Shown one piece after another: positions 8,158 to 15,842 of a DNA stretch of 64,000 nt; the first letter of the stretch is position 1; every line of letters begins with the position of its first letter. The notes under the pieces are model-generated. The model made no database searches. It saw only the letters and a list, made by a program, of their open reading frames with translations, and had not been told where the DNA came from. Both the position numbers and the translations under genes were made by a program. Source of the stretch: Paucidesulfovibrio longus DSM 6739 (GTDB taxonomy: Bacteria; Desulfobacterota; Desulfovibrionia; Desulfovibrionales; Desulfovibrionaceae); assembly GCF_000420485.1 (NCBI RefSeq), contig NZ_ATVA01000002.1:39775-103774 (forward strand), read 5' to 3'.

Positions 8158-9246
8158 ATGGCCGAGAACAAGCCCGCATACAAGCTCGACTGGGTCACGG
8201 ACCATCTGGCCGTGGGATATGCGCCCATGTCCGTGGCGCAGCTCGACTCCCTGCACGAGCAGGGCGTGGACGCCATTTTGAATCTCTGCGGCGAGTTCTG
8301 CGACCTGCACGACATCGAGGCCGGGCACGGCTTCGAGGTCTACTACATGCCCCTGCACGACGAGGAGGCCCCGGACCTGGCCGAGCTGGAAAAAGCCCTG
8401 GAATGGCTGGACGAGTCCATCTACCTGGACAAGCGCGTGCTGATCCACTGCCGCCACGGCATCGGCCGCACCGGCACGGTGCTCAACGCCTACCTGCTGC
8501 GCCGGGGCCTGGGCCACAAGCTCGCGGGCCGCACCCTGCGGGGGCTGCGCTCCAAGCCGGCCAACTTCGACCAGTGGTGGGCCATCCGCAAGTACGGCCG
8601 CAAGAGCGGCAAGCTGACCCTGCGCGAGCCTTCCCTGGAGTTCAAGCATCTCGTGGATCTCGCCCCGTACTTCCAGGACTACGAGGCGCTGGTGCGGCGG
8701 GCCGAGGATCTCTTCGACTACGAGGCGTCGGAATCCGCCGAGCGCAAGGCCCAGGGCCGCTGCGGCCTGAACCACGACCGCTGCTGCCATACTCCGGTCC
8801 GGCTGAGCCTTGTGGAGGCGGTCTATGTGGCGCACAAGATCAACGCGCAGCTGACCAGCCAGGAGCGGCTCGACGCCATCGGCCGGGCCGTGGCCACCGC
8901 GGGCAAGGAGCGCGCCGAACAGGCCCGGCACGAGGGCCGCGAGGTCTGCCTCGCCGAGGCCGGGGCGCTCTGCCCCCTTTCGGTGGACGGGCAGTGCTCC
9001 ATCTTCCCGTACCGCCCGCTGCAATGCCGCTCGTTCGAGCTTTCCGAGGAGGTCGCGAACGAGCTGTGGGAAGACCTGCTCGCGCCGGAGCTGGACAAAG
9101 GCTCCCGCGACCTGTTCTTCTCCTTCACGTCCGAGTTCCCGGCGGAGGCGGCCATGTTCTTCGCCCTGCCGGACGTGGTCTCCGGCCGCTACGTCCAGAC
9201 CTTCTTCCATTACATGATGCAAAAGAGCAAGAAACAGCCCGCATGA
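8158..9246 (+). CDS. Dual-specificity phosphatase fused to a YkgJ-type cysteine-cluster domain
   Basis: 362 residues. Residues 10-160 form a dual-specificity/tyrosine phosphatase domain with an intact P-loop HCRHGIGRTG (Cys98, Arg104) and an upstream DEEAPD acidic loop that may supply the general acid. Residues 200-350 carry a YkgJ/UPF0153 cluster: CGLNHDRCCH, then CPLSVDGQCSIFPYRPLQCRSF, probably a zinc or Fe-S site. The start is 7 bp after the preceding stop and the end overlaps the next ATG, so the gene is embedded in the operon. The fusion is clear from one uninterrupted frame. A phosphatase next to a phosphohistidine enzyme suggests opposing action on the same target, which is inference. 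Confidence 0.88.
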   Translation: MAENKPAYKLDWVTDHLAVGYAPMSVAQLDSLHEQGVDAILNLCGEFCDLHDIEAGHGFEVYYMPLHDEEAPDLAELEKALEWLDESIYLDKRVLIHCRHGIGRTGTVLNAYLLRRGLGHKLAGRTLRGLRSKPANFDQWWAIRKYGRKSGKLTLREPSLEFKHLVDLAPYFQDYEALVRRAEDLFDYEASESAERKAQGRCGLNHDRCCHTPVRLSLVEAVYVAHKINAQLTSQERLDAIGRAVATAGKERAEQARHEGREVCLAEAGALCPLSVDGQCSIFPYRPLQCRSFELSEEVANELWEDLLAPELDKGSRDLFFSFTSEFPAEAAMFFALPDVVSGRYVQTFFHYMMQKSKKQPA

Positions 9247-9935
9247 CGTCGGCACGCCCCCTTTCCGAAAAGATCGACGCGGCCCTGAACCTTCTGAACG
9301 GGCTTTGCCGCGCGCATGGGCCGCAGCGGGTGGCCGTGGCCTGGACCGGGGGCAAGGATTCCACCGTGGCCCTGGATCTCTGGCGGCGGACGCTCGCCGG
9401 GTGCGGCGCTGGTGCGGCCGCGCGCGTCCTTTCCGTGGATACCGGGCTGAAGTTTCCGGAGGTGGTCGCGTTCCGGGACCGCTGGGCGCGGGAGTGGAAA
9501 CTGGATCTGACCGTGGCCCGGCCGGAAATGGAGCTGCGGGGCTATGCCGTGGCCGTGGACAAGGTGGCCTGCTGCCGCGACCTCAAGGTGCTGCCTCTGC
9601 AACGGGTCGTGCGGGAGCAGGGGCTGGCCGTTCTGATTTCCGGATTGCGGAGCGACGAGCATCCCAGCCGGGCCGCGCGCGCGGCCCTGGAGCCGCGCGA
9701 GGCGGGGCAAGGATGCGTCTATGCGCAGTGCAATCCGCTCCTGGACTGGAGCGAGATGGAAATCTGGGCCTACCTGACCGGCCGGAACCTGCCTTTCTGC
9801 GAGCTGTACGCCCAGGGCTACCGCTCCCTGGGCTGCGTGCCCTGCACCTCGCGTTCGGGCCGGGGCGAACGCTCTGGCCGCGCCGCGGACAAGGAAGCCC
9901 AGCTCGATACCCTGCGTTCGCTGGGGTACTTCTAG
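9243..9935 (+). CDS. CysH-like adenine nucleotide alpha hydrolase with [4Fe-4S]-type cysteine pairs
   Basis: 230 residues; the start overlaps the previous stop (ATGA). The PAPS/APS reductase fold is visible: a modified P-loop AWTGGKDST (residues 33-41), VDTGLKFPEV and ISGLRSDEHPSRAA. It has the Cys-Cys pair (110-111, KVACCRDLKVLPL) and a CVPC pair (198-201) that hold the cluster in APS reductases. The catalytic C-terminal ECG(L/I)H motif of reductases is missing: the chain ends at LGYF. It may therefore not be a sulfonucleotide reductase. It closes the six-gene unit, so a role with the phosphotransfer proteins is possible. Confidence 0.82.
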   Translation: MTSARPLSEKIDAALNLLNGLCRAHGPQRVAVAWTGGKDSTVALDLWRRTLAGCGAGAAARVLSVDTGLKFPEVVAFRDRWAREWKLDLTVARPEMELRGYAVAVDKVACCRDLKVLPLQRVVREQGLAVLISGLRSDEHPSRAARAALEPREAGQGCVYAQCNPLLDWSEMEIWAYLTGRNLPFCELYAQGYRSLGCVPCTSRSGRGERSGRAADKEAQLDTLRSLGYF

Positions 9936-9963
9936 CCCCCCATCCACGCCCCGGAGCGGTGCG

Positions 9964-10902
9964 TCAGCGCGCCGCGCCCGGTCCGGCGAAGAGCAGGCGC
10001 AGGGCCTGGCTGCGTTCCTCCAGCGGAAGCTTCATGATTTCCTCGTAAAAGCTGATGGCCACGTCCGCGACCACGGCGTGGTCGGCCTTGGGCATCAGGC
10101 GCGGGTCGGACATGGCCGCGAAGGCCGCGACAACGGGTTCGCGGCCCTTGTAGCGCGCTTCCAGCCGGGGCAGCAGCGTGTTCAGGGTCCGGCTGAGGGC
10201 CTCGTTGGCCCGTTCCCTGGACGGCGGGGCCTGGGGTTCGTGCAGGGCGCTGTCCATGACCTCGGCCAGCACGTCGAGAACGCGCTTGTTGTCCAGGCCG
10301 GAGATGTTCGGAGGCACGCGCTCCCCGGCAAAGGCCTGGGGAAAGAGGAACAGCAGGCAATATTTGGGATCCTGGTCGCGCAGGGCGTGCATCTGCTCCA
10401 GAGCCACCTCGGCGAAGTGGGACACGGAGAGGTCCGAGGCCTTGTCGATCAGAGGCATGGCGGCCTCGGCCGCAGTCTCGCCGATCAAGGCCATGTCCGT
10501 GACCAGGAATTCGCCGCCGGTTTCCAGGGCGTGGCGGGCCATGTCGGCCAGCCGGGCGCGGACCCTGTCCGCCGCGGCCGGGTCGGCCTCTTCGAGCAGG
10601 GCGAAGAAGCGGTGCTTGGACCAGGCCTTGTCCACCTCGGCCCGGATGCGGCGGTCGAGTTCGTTGCCGCCGTCTTCCGTTCCCGGCTCGCTTTGGTTCG
10701 TCTGAATGGAGGAGCCGCCGGAGAACAGGGGCACGACGTACTTGAGCCCGCCCACGGCGAGAACCGCTCCGAGCAGCAGGCAGAGCGCGCTGATGCCCAG
10801 GCGTTTGGCGCGGCTCTCCGTGCCGGTGAGCAGCACGCGGGAAAGGCCCATGCAGACGGCGGAACTGGCCAGGATCACGGCGACGACGATGAAGGTGTTC
10901 AT
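9964..10902 (-). CDS. Membrane-anchored protein of unknown function
   Basis: 312 residues from an ATG at 10902 with an AGGAGG site 6 bases upstream; the frame extends further but that start is clearly better. Two hydrophobic helices (about residues 2-22 and 33-52) form an anchor, followed by a mostly alpha-helical soluble domain rich in Ala, Glu and Arg with no recognised motif. It is transcribed divergently from another unknown envelope gene and ends 28 bp from the CysH-like gene. I do not recognise the family. Confidence 0.6.
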   Translation of the reverse strand: MNTFIVVAVILASSAVCMGLSRVLLTGTESRAKRLGISALCLLLGAVLAVGGLKYVVPLFSGGSSIQTNQSEPGTEDGGNELDRRIRAEVDKAWSKHRFFALLEEADPAAADRVRARLADMARHALETGGEFLVTDMALIGETAAEAAMPLIDKASDLSVSHFAEVALEQMHALRDQDPKYCLLFLFPQAFAGERVPPNISGLDNKRVLDVLAEVMDSALHEPQAPPSRERANEALSRTLNTLLPRLEARYKGREPVVAAFAAMSDPRLMPKADHAVVADVAISFYEEIMKLPLEERSQALRLLFAGPGAAR

Positions 10903-11111
10903 GATTCCTCCTGCCCGCCCCATATCCCGTATTCTCGGACATGGCAATTTTTGCAATGTTCACGGAGAGGTGGTCCATGTCCGAGACGGAATCGAAATGC
11001 GGGCGGCAAAGCGCATCAAGGGTTTGACGCTTTTCCCGGCGCGCGCTAATCCACATGGTCGGGGGGACGGAAAACGAATCCGGGCCTTGCGGTCCTTTGG
11101 GGAGGCGTGCC

Positions 11112-12143
11112 ATGCGTCGAATCGGCGTTCTTGTGCTGCTTTGCTGTCTTTGGATTCTTCCGCCTGCGCCGGCGGGAGCGGCGAGTCCCGTGCTGGAGCT
11201 TTGGCAGGGGCCGGGCTTCCAGCTCAGCAAACCCCAGGGCTGGAAGGTGCTCGTCAGCGGGCAGTGCTCGGAATTGGGATTTCTGGTCTACGACCCGACT
11301 GCCCCAGCCCGGCAATTCTTTTTTTTCGGTTCCGTGGGACCGTTCTACATGAGCGGGGATCAGAAGCAGCTCGACCAGCAGGTGGCAGGCTATTACCAGG
11401 GCATGCTCAACTGGCTGGACATGCCCGTGGTCGCGCCGCTGACGCCGGAGAATCTTTTCCGCAACTTCGAAGGCATCGCCGCGTCCGGGCTTGCCCGTCA
11501 ATACGTCCCCCATTTTCCGCCCCTGCGCGGGTTCGAGCCGGTCTGGGCCGCGCCGCTGCAAAGCCAGGTGCAGGGCGGGCGGACCGGGCTTGTGCGCGGT
11601 CTCTTCGTGCAGGGAAACGTCCTGGCCGAGGGACTTTTCCAGGCCACGGTGGCTCCGTTCGCGCCTTTCACGGGCTCGCCGGGGGGCGGCACGGGCGTGG
11701 GGCTGATGGTCATGGGCCTGAGCGCGGCCAAGGATGAGTTCGCCTTCTGGCAGCCCGTGCTGACCCGGTGCCTGAGCAGTTTCGACGTGAATCCGGACTA
11801 CGCCCGCCAGTGCATGCAGGCCTCGGGCCAGGCATGGGGCGCGGTGGCCTCGGCCGGGCGGACCCTCGCCGAAAGCTCGGACATGATCATGCAGGGCTGG
11901 GAGAGCCGCAACCGGAGCTACGACATCATGGCCGAGAAGCGCAGCGACGCGATTCTCGAACGCGACCGGGTCTACAACCCGGAAACGGACGAGGTCTACG
12001 AGGTCGGCCCGCGGTTCTGGGAGCATTACAGGCTCAATCGCCAGCAGTACAAGCAGAAGGAGCTGGAGCAATTGCCGGACGGCGACCACCGGCTCTGGGA
12101 CAAGCCGCTTCTGCCCGGCGACCAGTACATTCAGCCGGAATAG
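11112..12143 (+). CDS. Secreted protein of unknown function
   Basis: 343 residues from an ATG at 11112 with GGGGAGG 7 bases upstream. A Sec signal peptide is plain: MRRIG, a hydrophobic core, then PAGAA-S near residue 24. The mature protein begins with a segment like those of small lipoprotein-associated beta proteins (LWQGPGFQLSKPQGWKVL), has an aromatic-rich middle, and ends in a charged helical region of about 100 residues with ESRNRSYDIMAEKRSDAI. No catalytic motif is recognised. A location in the periplasm or outside the cell follows from the signal peptide. Confidence 0.65.
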   Translation: MRRIGVLVLLCCLWILPPAPAGAASPVLELWQGPGFQLSKPQGWKVLVSGQCSELGFLVYDPTAPARQFFFFGSVGPFYMSGDQKQLDQQVAGYYQGMLNWLDMPVVAPLTPENLFRNFEGIAASGLARQYVPHFPPLRGFEPVWAAPLQSQVQGGRTGLVRGLFVQGNVLAEGLFQATVAPFAPFTGSPGGGTGVGLMVMGLSAAKDEFAFWQPVLTRCLSSFDVNPDYARQCMQASGQAWGAVASAGRTLAESSDMIMQGWESRNRSYDIMAEKRSDAILERDRVYNPETDEVYEVGPRFWEHYRLNRQQYKQKELEQLPDGDHRLWDKPLLPGDQYIQPE

Positions 12144-12234
12144 GCCGACAGCGGCGGGGCTGCGCCCGATCCGCCGATCCGGAGTGCGCATTCCGAGGTT
12201 TTACCCTTGTCCAAGTCGTGGTATGGGGATCGCC

Positions 12235-13659
12235 ATGCCCACGATACTCACCGTTGCCGAGCTGACCCGCGCCGTCAAGGACGTCCTGGAGACGGAATTC
12301 CCGTTCGTCTGGGTGCGCGGACAGGTGGCCAACGTCTCGCGCCCGGCCAGCGGGCATCTCTACTTCACCCTGACGGACGGCGACTGCGTGCTCGGCGTGG
12401 TCTGGTTCAAGTCCGCCCAGTGGAAGCGCGGGGAGGACGGCGGCGCCGTGAACCCGGCCACGGGCGAGGTGCTGGAGGCGGGTGCGGGCGAGAGCGCGCC
12501 CCGGCTGGAGGAGGGCCGCGAGGTGCTCTGCGCCGGGCGGCTCAACGTCTACGAGCGGCGCGGCGTGTACCAGCTCGTGGCGGAACTGGTCCAGGAAGAG
12601 GGCGTGGGCGATCTGCACATGGCCTTCGAGGCGCTCAAGCGCGACCTGGAGGCGCGGGGCTGGTTCGATCCTTCCCGCAAGAAGCCGCTGCCGCGCCACC
12701 CCTGGCGCGTGGCCGTGGTCACGTCGCCTCGCGGCGCGGCCGTGCGCGATTTTCTCCGCCTTGCGGGCGAGCGCGGCTGGGGCGCGGAAATCCGCATCCA
12801 CCCGACCCTCGTGCAGGGCGAGCAGGCTCCGGCCCAGATCGCCGAGGCCCTGGCCCGCGTCAAGGCGGACGGCTGGGCCGAAGTCGCGGTCCTGGTGCGC
12901 GGGGGCGGCTCCCTGGAGGATCTCTGGGCCTTCAACACCGAAGAGGTGGCCGCCGCCATCGTGGGCATGTACATTCCCGTGGTCACGGGCGTGGGCCACG
13001 AGCCGGACGTGAGCATCGCGGACTACGTGGCCGACCGCCGGGCCGCCACGCCGAGCCATGCGGCGGAATTGCTCTGGCCCCGGCGCAGCAGCCTCGTCCA
13101 GGAGGTGGACGGGCTGGAGATGCGCCTTGGCCGGGCCTTCGGAGCGCTCCTGACCGCGCGGGACGAACGGCTGGCCGGGCTGCGAAAGGCCCTGGCCTGG
13201 CTTTCTCCGGCGCAGCGTCTGGAGCGGCTGTCCCAGGGATTCGAGCAGGCCGGGCGGCGTCTGGATCAGGCCGGGGAACGTTTTTTCAAGCTGCGCGGGG
13301 AACGGCTGCGCGCCGTGGCCCTGCGCCTGGAGCGCGCCCAGGGCGACCAGCGGCTGCGCGAGCGCGGGCGGCCCCTGCGGGAGACGGTCCTGCGGCTGGA
13401 ACGCGCGGCCGAAGGGCTGCTCGCCCAGCGGAGCCGCGAGCGGGACGTGCTCCAGGCGCGGCTGGCGGCCCTGGACCCGGAAAAGCCCCTGGAACGGGGC
13501 TACAGCCTGGTGCGGATGCAAAAGGACGGACGGTTTCTGCGTTCCTGGCGCGAGGTCGCGCCTGGGGACCGGCTGGAAATCCGCGTACGCGACGGCGTGG
13601 TCCTGGCCGAGGCCGAACAGGCCGGACCAGAACAGAAAAAGGACACGGGCGGCGAGTGA
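12235..13659 (+). CDS. xseA: Exodeoxyribonuclease VII large subunit
   Basis: 474 residues counted from the ATG giving MPTILTVAELTRAVKD, the usual family start; in-frame starts at 12184 (GTG) and 12223 (ATG) are less likely. An N-terminal OB fold (about 20-140, with WVRGQVANVSRPASGHLYFTL) precedes the catalytic domain with VAVVTSPRGAAVRDF, VLVRGGGSLEDLWAFN and TGVGHEPDVSIADYVADRRAATPS. A long helical region follows, rich in Arg, Glu and Leu, that binds small subunits. The C-terminal LERGYSLVR is typical. With XseB it degrades single-stranded DNA from both ends in the cytoplasm. An M23 peptidase gene separates it from xseB. Confidence 0.96.
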   Translation: MPTILTVAELTRAVKDVLETEFPFVWVRGQVANVSRPASGHLYFTLTDGDCVLGVVWFKSAQWKRGEDGGAVNPATGEVLEAGAGESAPRLEEGREVLCAGRLNVYERRGVYQLVAELVQEEGVGDLHMAFEALKRDLEARGWFDPSRKKPLPRHPWRVAVVTSPRGAAVRDFLRLAGERGWGAEIRIHPTLVQGEQAPAQIAEALARVKADGWAEVAVLVRGGGSLEDLWAFNTEEVAAAIVGMYIPVVTGVGHEPDVSIADYVADRRAATPSHAAELLWPRRSSLVQEVDGLEMRLGRAFGALLTARDERLAGLRKALAWLSPAQRLERLSQGFEQAGRRLDQAGERFFKLRGERLRAVALRLERAQGDQRLRERGRPLRETVLRLERAAEGLLAQRSRERDVLQARLAALDPEKPLERGYSLVRMQKDGRFLRSWREVAPGDRLEIRVRDGVVLAEAEQAGPEQKKDTGGE

Positions 13660-13719
13660 CGCGCCCCTTGAAACGGAATTCGCAAGGCCGCGCGTTGCGG
13701 CCATGAGGAGATTGACGCG

Positions 13720-14676
13720 GTGCGACATTTTTTGAAATCGCTGTTGTTCCTGCTTGTTGCGCTGGCGCTGCCCGTCTGGGCGGGAGCCGCGGAAGAGCCC
13801 GTCCCGGCTGCCGACACGGCCCAGACCCCGGCCCCGGCTTCGGCCGCCGCGCAGGAAGAGATTTTCGTCCTGGCCCATCCGACCGACGTGGCCCTGGGCC
13901 AGCCCTTTGCCGTGCGCCTGACGTCCAGCCGCCCCCTGGACCAGGTCGAGGTCCGCTGGCAGGGCAAGACCGTGCATCCCTCGGTGGGCGTCTGGAACGG
14001 CAAGTACGTGGCCCTGGCCCTGCTCGGCACGGACGTGCTGCATTCCAAGCCGGGCATGCAGGAGCTCGAGGTTTCGGCGCGGGTGGACGGCGAGGTGCGC
14101 GAATTCAAGCGGCCCGTGGCCGTGAAGAGCAAGAAATATCCGGAACAGCGCCTGACCCTGGAGCAGAAGATGGTCACGGCGCCGTCCACGGAGGGCGCGC
14201 GTATCGCCCAGGACCGCAAGCACGTGGCCGCGGCCCTGGCGACCATGAGCCCGGAGCGGCGCTGGGCCTTGCCCATGCTCAGCCCCGTGCCCGGCATCGT
14301 CACCAGCCAATACGGCTACCGGCGCATCCTCAACGGCCAGCCCAAGAACCCGCACCGGGGGCTGGACATGCGCGCCGCCCTGGGCGAGCCCGTGCACGCC
14401 TGCGCGGACGGCGTCGTCGTGCTCGCGGAGGAGCACTACTACGCGGGCAATAGCGTCTACGTCGATCACGGCAACGGGGTGGTCTCCATGTACTTTCATC
14501 TTTCCAAGCTAAAGGTTACTGTGGGCCAAACCGTGCAGCGCGGCGACGTGGTCGGGCTGGCCGGGGCCACGGGCCGGGCCACCGGGCCGCATCTGCACTT
14601 CGGCGTGGCCGTGCAGGGACTCATGGTGGATCCGCAGACCCTGGTTTCGTCCGACGCGGACGCGCTGCTGGAATAG
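13720..14676 (+). CDS. M23-family murein peptidase (LytM type), secreted
   Basis: 318 residues from a GTG at 13720 with a GAGGAG site 10 bases upstream. A Sec signal peptide (MRHFLKSLLFLLVALALPVWAGA) is followed by an Ala/Pro-rich linker, an immunoglobulin-like segment (about 45-135) and a C-terminal LytM domain (about 185-310). The zinc-site motifs HRGLDMR (HxxxD) and HLHFG are both intact, so it should be an active metallo-endopeptidase acting on peptidoglycan cross-links in the periplasm. It is inserted between xseA and xseB and ends 10 bp before xseB, so they are probably co-transcribed. Confidence 0.92.
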   Translation: MRHFLKSLLFLLVALALPVWAGAAEEPVPAADTAQTPAPASAAAQEEIFVLAHPTDVALGQPFAVRLTSSRPLDQVEVRWQGKTVHPSVGVWNGKYVALALLGTDVLHSKPGMQELEVSARVDGEVREFKRPVAVKSKKYPEQRLTLEQKMVTAPSTEGARIAQDRKHVAAALATMSPERRWALPMLSPVPGIVTSQYGYRRILNGQPKNPHRGLDMRAALGEPVHACADGVVVLAEEHYYAGNSVYVDHGNGVVSMYFHLSKLKVTVGQTVQRGDVVGLAGATGRATGPHLHFGVAVQGLMVDPQTLVSSDADALLE

Positions 14677-14686
14677 GGGAACGGGC

Positions 14687-14923
14687 ATGGCGAAAGCGAA
14701 AGCGACCTACGAAGACAAGCTCGCAAGGCTCACGGCCATTGTCGAGGAGCTGGAACAAGGCGACGCCGCGCTGGAACGCGGGGTGGAGCTTTACAAGGAA
14801 GGGCTGGCCCTGGCGCGCGACTGCTCGGCGCGGCTGGAAGCGGCCCGCAACGAGGTCCGGCTGGTGGGGCGGGAGCTTCTGACGACTTTCGACGAAAACG
14901 CGGACAGCGGGGACGGCGAATGA
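14687..14923 (+). CDS. xseB: Exodeoxyribonuclease VII small subunit
   Basis: 78 residues, the usual length. The helical hairpin signature is clear (YEDKLARLTAIVEELEQGDA, then LERGVELYKEGLALARDCSARL), followed by a short acidic tail. Several copies bind the helical arm of XseA and are needed for nuclease activity. The stop overlaps the start of ispA by 4 bases, a common arrangement (xseB-ispA-dxs) in many bacteria. Confidence 0.95.
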   Translation: MAKAKATYEDKLARLTAIVEELEQGDAALERGVELYKEGLALARDCSARLEAARNEVRLVGRELLTTFDENADSGDGE

Positions 14924-15825
14924 GCAAGCAGAACGGCATCAAGGACAAGCTGGCCGCGCGGGCCAGGGAAGTGGACGGATTCCTTTGCGGATGCCTGGAG
15001 GGGCGCGGCTTTCCGGCGCGTCTGCGGGAATCTATGGAATACAGCCTCATGGCGGGCGGCAAGCGGCTGCGGCCCGTGCTGCTGCTTTCCTTCGTGCGCC
15101 TGCTGGGCGGGGACGCGGACGCTGCCTTGCCCTTTGCGGCCAGCCTGGAAATGATCCACACCTACTCGCTGATCCACGACGACCTGCCCGCCATGGACGA
15201 CGACGACCTGCGGCGCGGACGGCCCTCGAACCACAAGCGCTTCGACGAGGCCACGGCCATTCTCGCCGGGGACGGCCTGCTCACGGAGTCCTTCGGCTTC
15301 ATGCTCGACGCGGCCCTGGAACGGGGCCTGCCTTCCACGGTCGTGCTCCAGGCCATGCGCATGATGGTCCGTTCCGCAGGCTGCGAAGGCATGGTCGGCG
15401 GGCAGGCGCTGGACATGCAGATGACCGGCGGGAAGGACACGGGGCTGGACGAGCTGCGCGCCATGCACGCCATGAAGACCGGGGCGCTGCTCACGGCTTC
15501 CTGCGCCTGCGGCGCGATCCTCGCGGGCGCGCCCCTGGAGGATCTGCGCCGGGCAACGGCCTACGGCAAGGAAATCGGCGTGGCCTTCCAAATCGTGGAC
15601 GACGTGCTCGACGTGGTCGGGGACGAGGCCAGCCTGGGCAAGCCCGTGGGCAGCGACGAGGCCAACGGCAAGATCACCTATCCGAGCCTCGTGGGCCTGG
15701 ACCGCAGCCGCGCCATGGCCGGGGACCACATTGCCGAGGCCCTGCGCCAGTTGGAGCCCTATGCCGGGCCGGAACGCGAATTTCTAGAGGAGCTGGCCCG
15801 TTACATCGTCGAACGGGTCCAGTGA
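14920..15825 (+). CDS. ispA: Polyprenyl (farnesyl/geranylgeranyl) diphosphate synthase
   Basis: 301 residues. Both Asp-rich motifs are intact: DDLPAMDDDDLRRG (first, about residues 86-99) and DDVLDVVGD (second), with GGKRLRP near the N terminus and KPVGSDEANGKITYPSL late in the chain. It condenses IPP with DMAPP and longer allylic diphosphates to give C15 or C20 products in the cytosol. The small residues before the first Asp motif (MIHTYSLIHDD) fit a farnesyl or geranylgeranyl enzyme, but chain length cannot be fixed by eye. It lies in an operon with xseB upstream and dxs 17 bp downstream. Confidence 0.93.
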   Translation: MSKQNGIKDKLAARAREVDGFLCGCLEGRGFPARLRESMEYSLMAGGKRLRPVLLLSFVRLLGGDADAALPFAASLEMIHTYSLIHDDLPAMDDDDLRRGRPSNHKRFDEATAILAGDGLLTESFGFMLDAALERGLPSTVVLQAMRMMVRSAGCEGMVGGQALDMQMTGGKDTGLDELRAMHAMKTGALLTASCACGAILAGAPLEDLRRATAYGKEIGVAFQIVDDVLDVVGDEASLGKPVGSDEANGKITYPSLVGLDRSRAMAGDHIAEALRQLEPYAGPEREFLEELARYIVERVQ

Positions 15826-15842
15826 CAGAGCAGCGGAGCCCC

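Noticed and set aside
12034..14499. Minus-strand open frame of 821 codons
   Set aside because: Antisense to xseA and the M23 gene, which have clear family motifs; no motif in the reverse frame.
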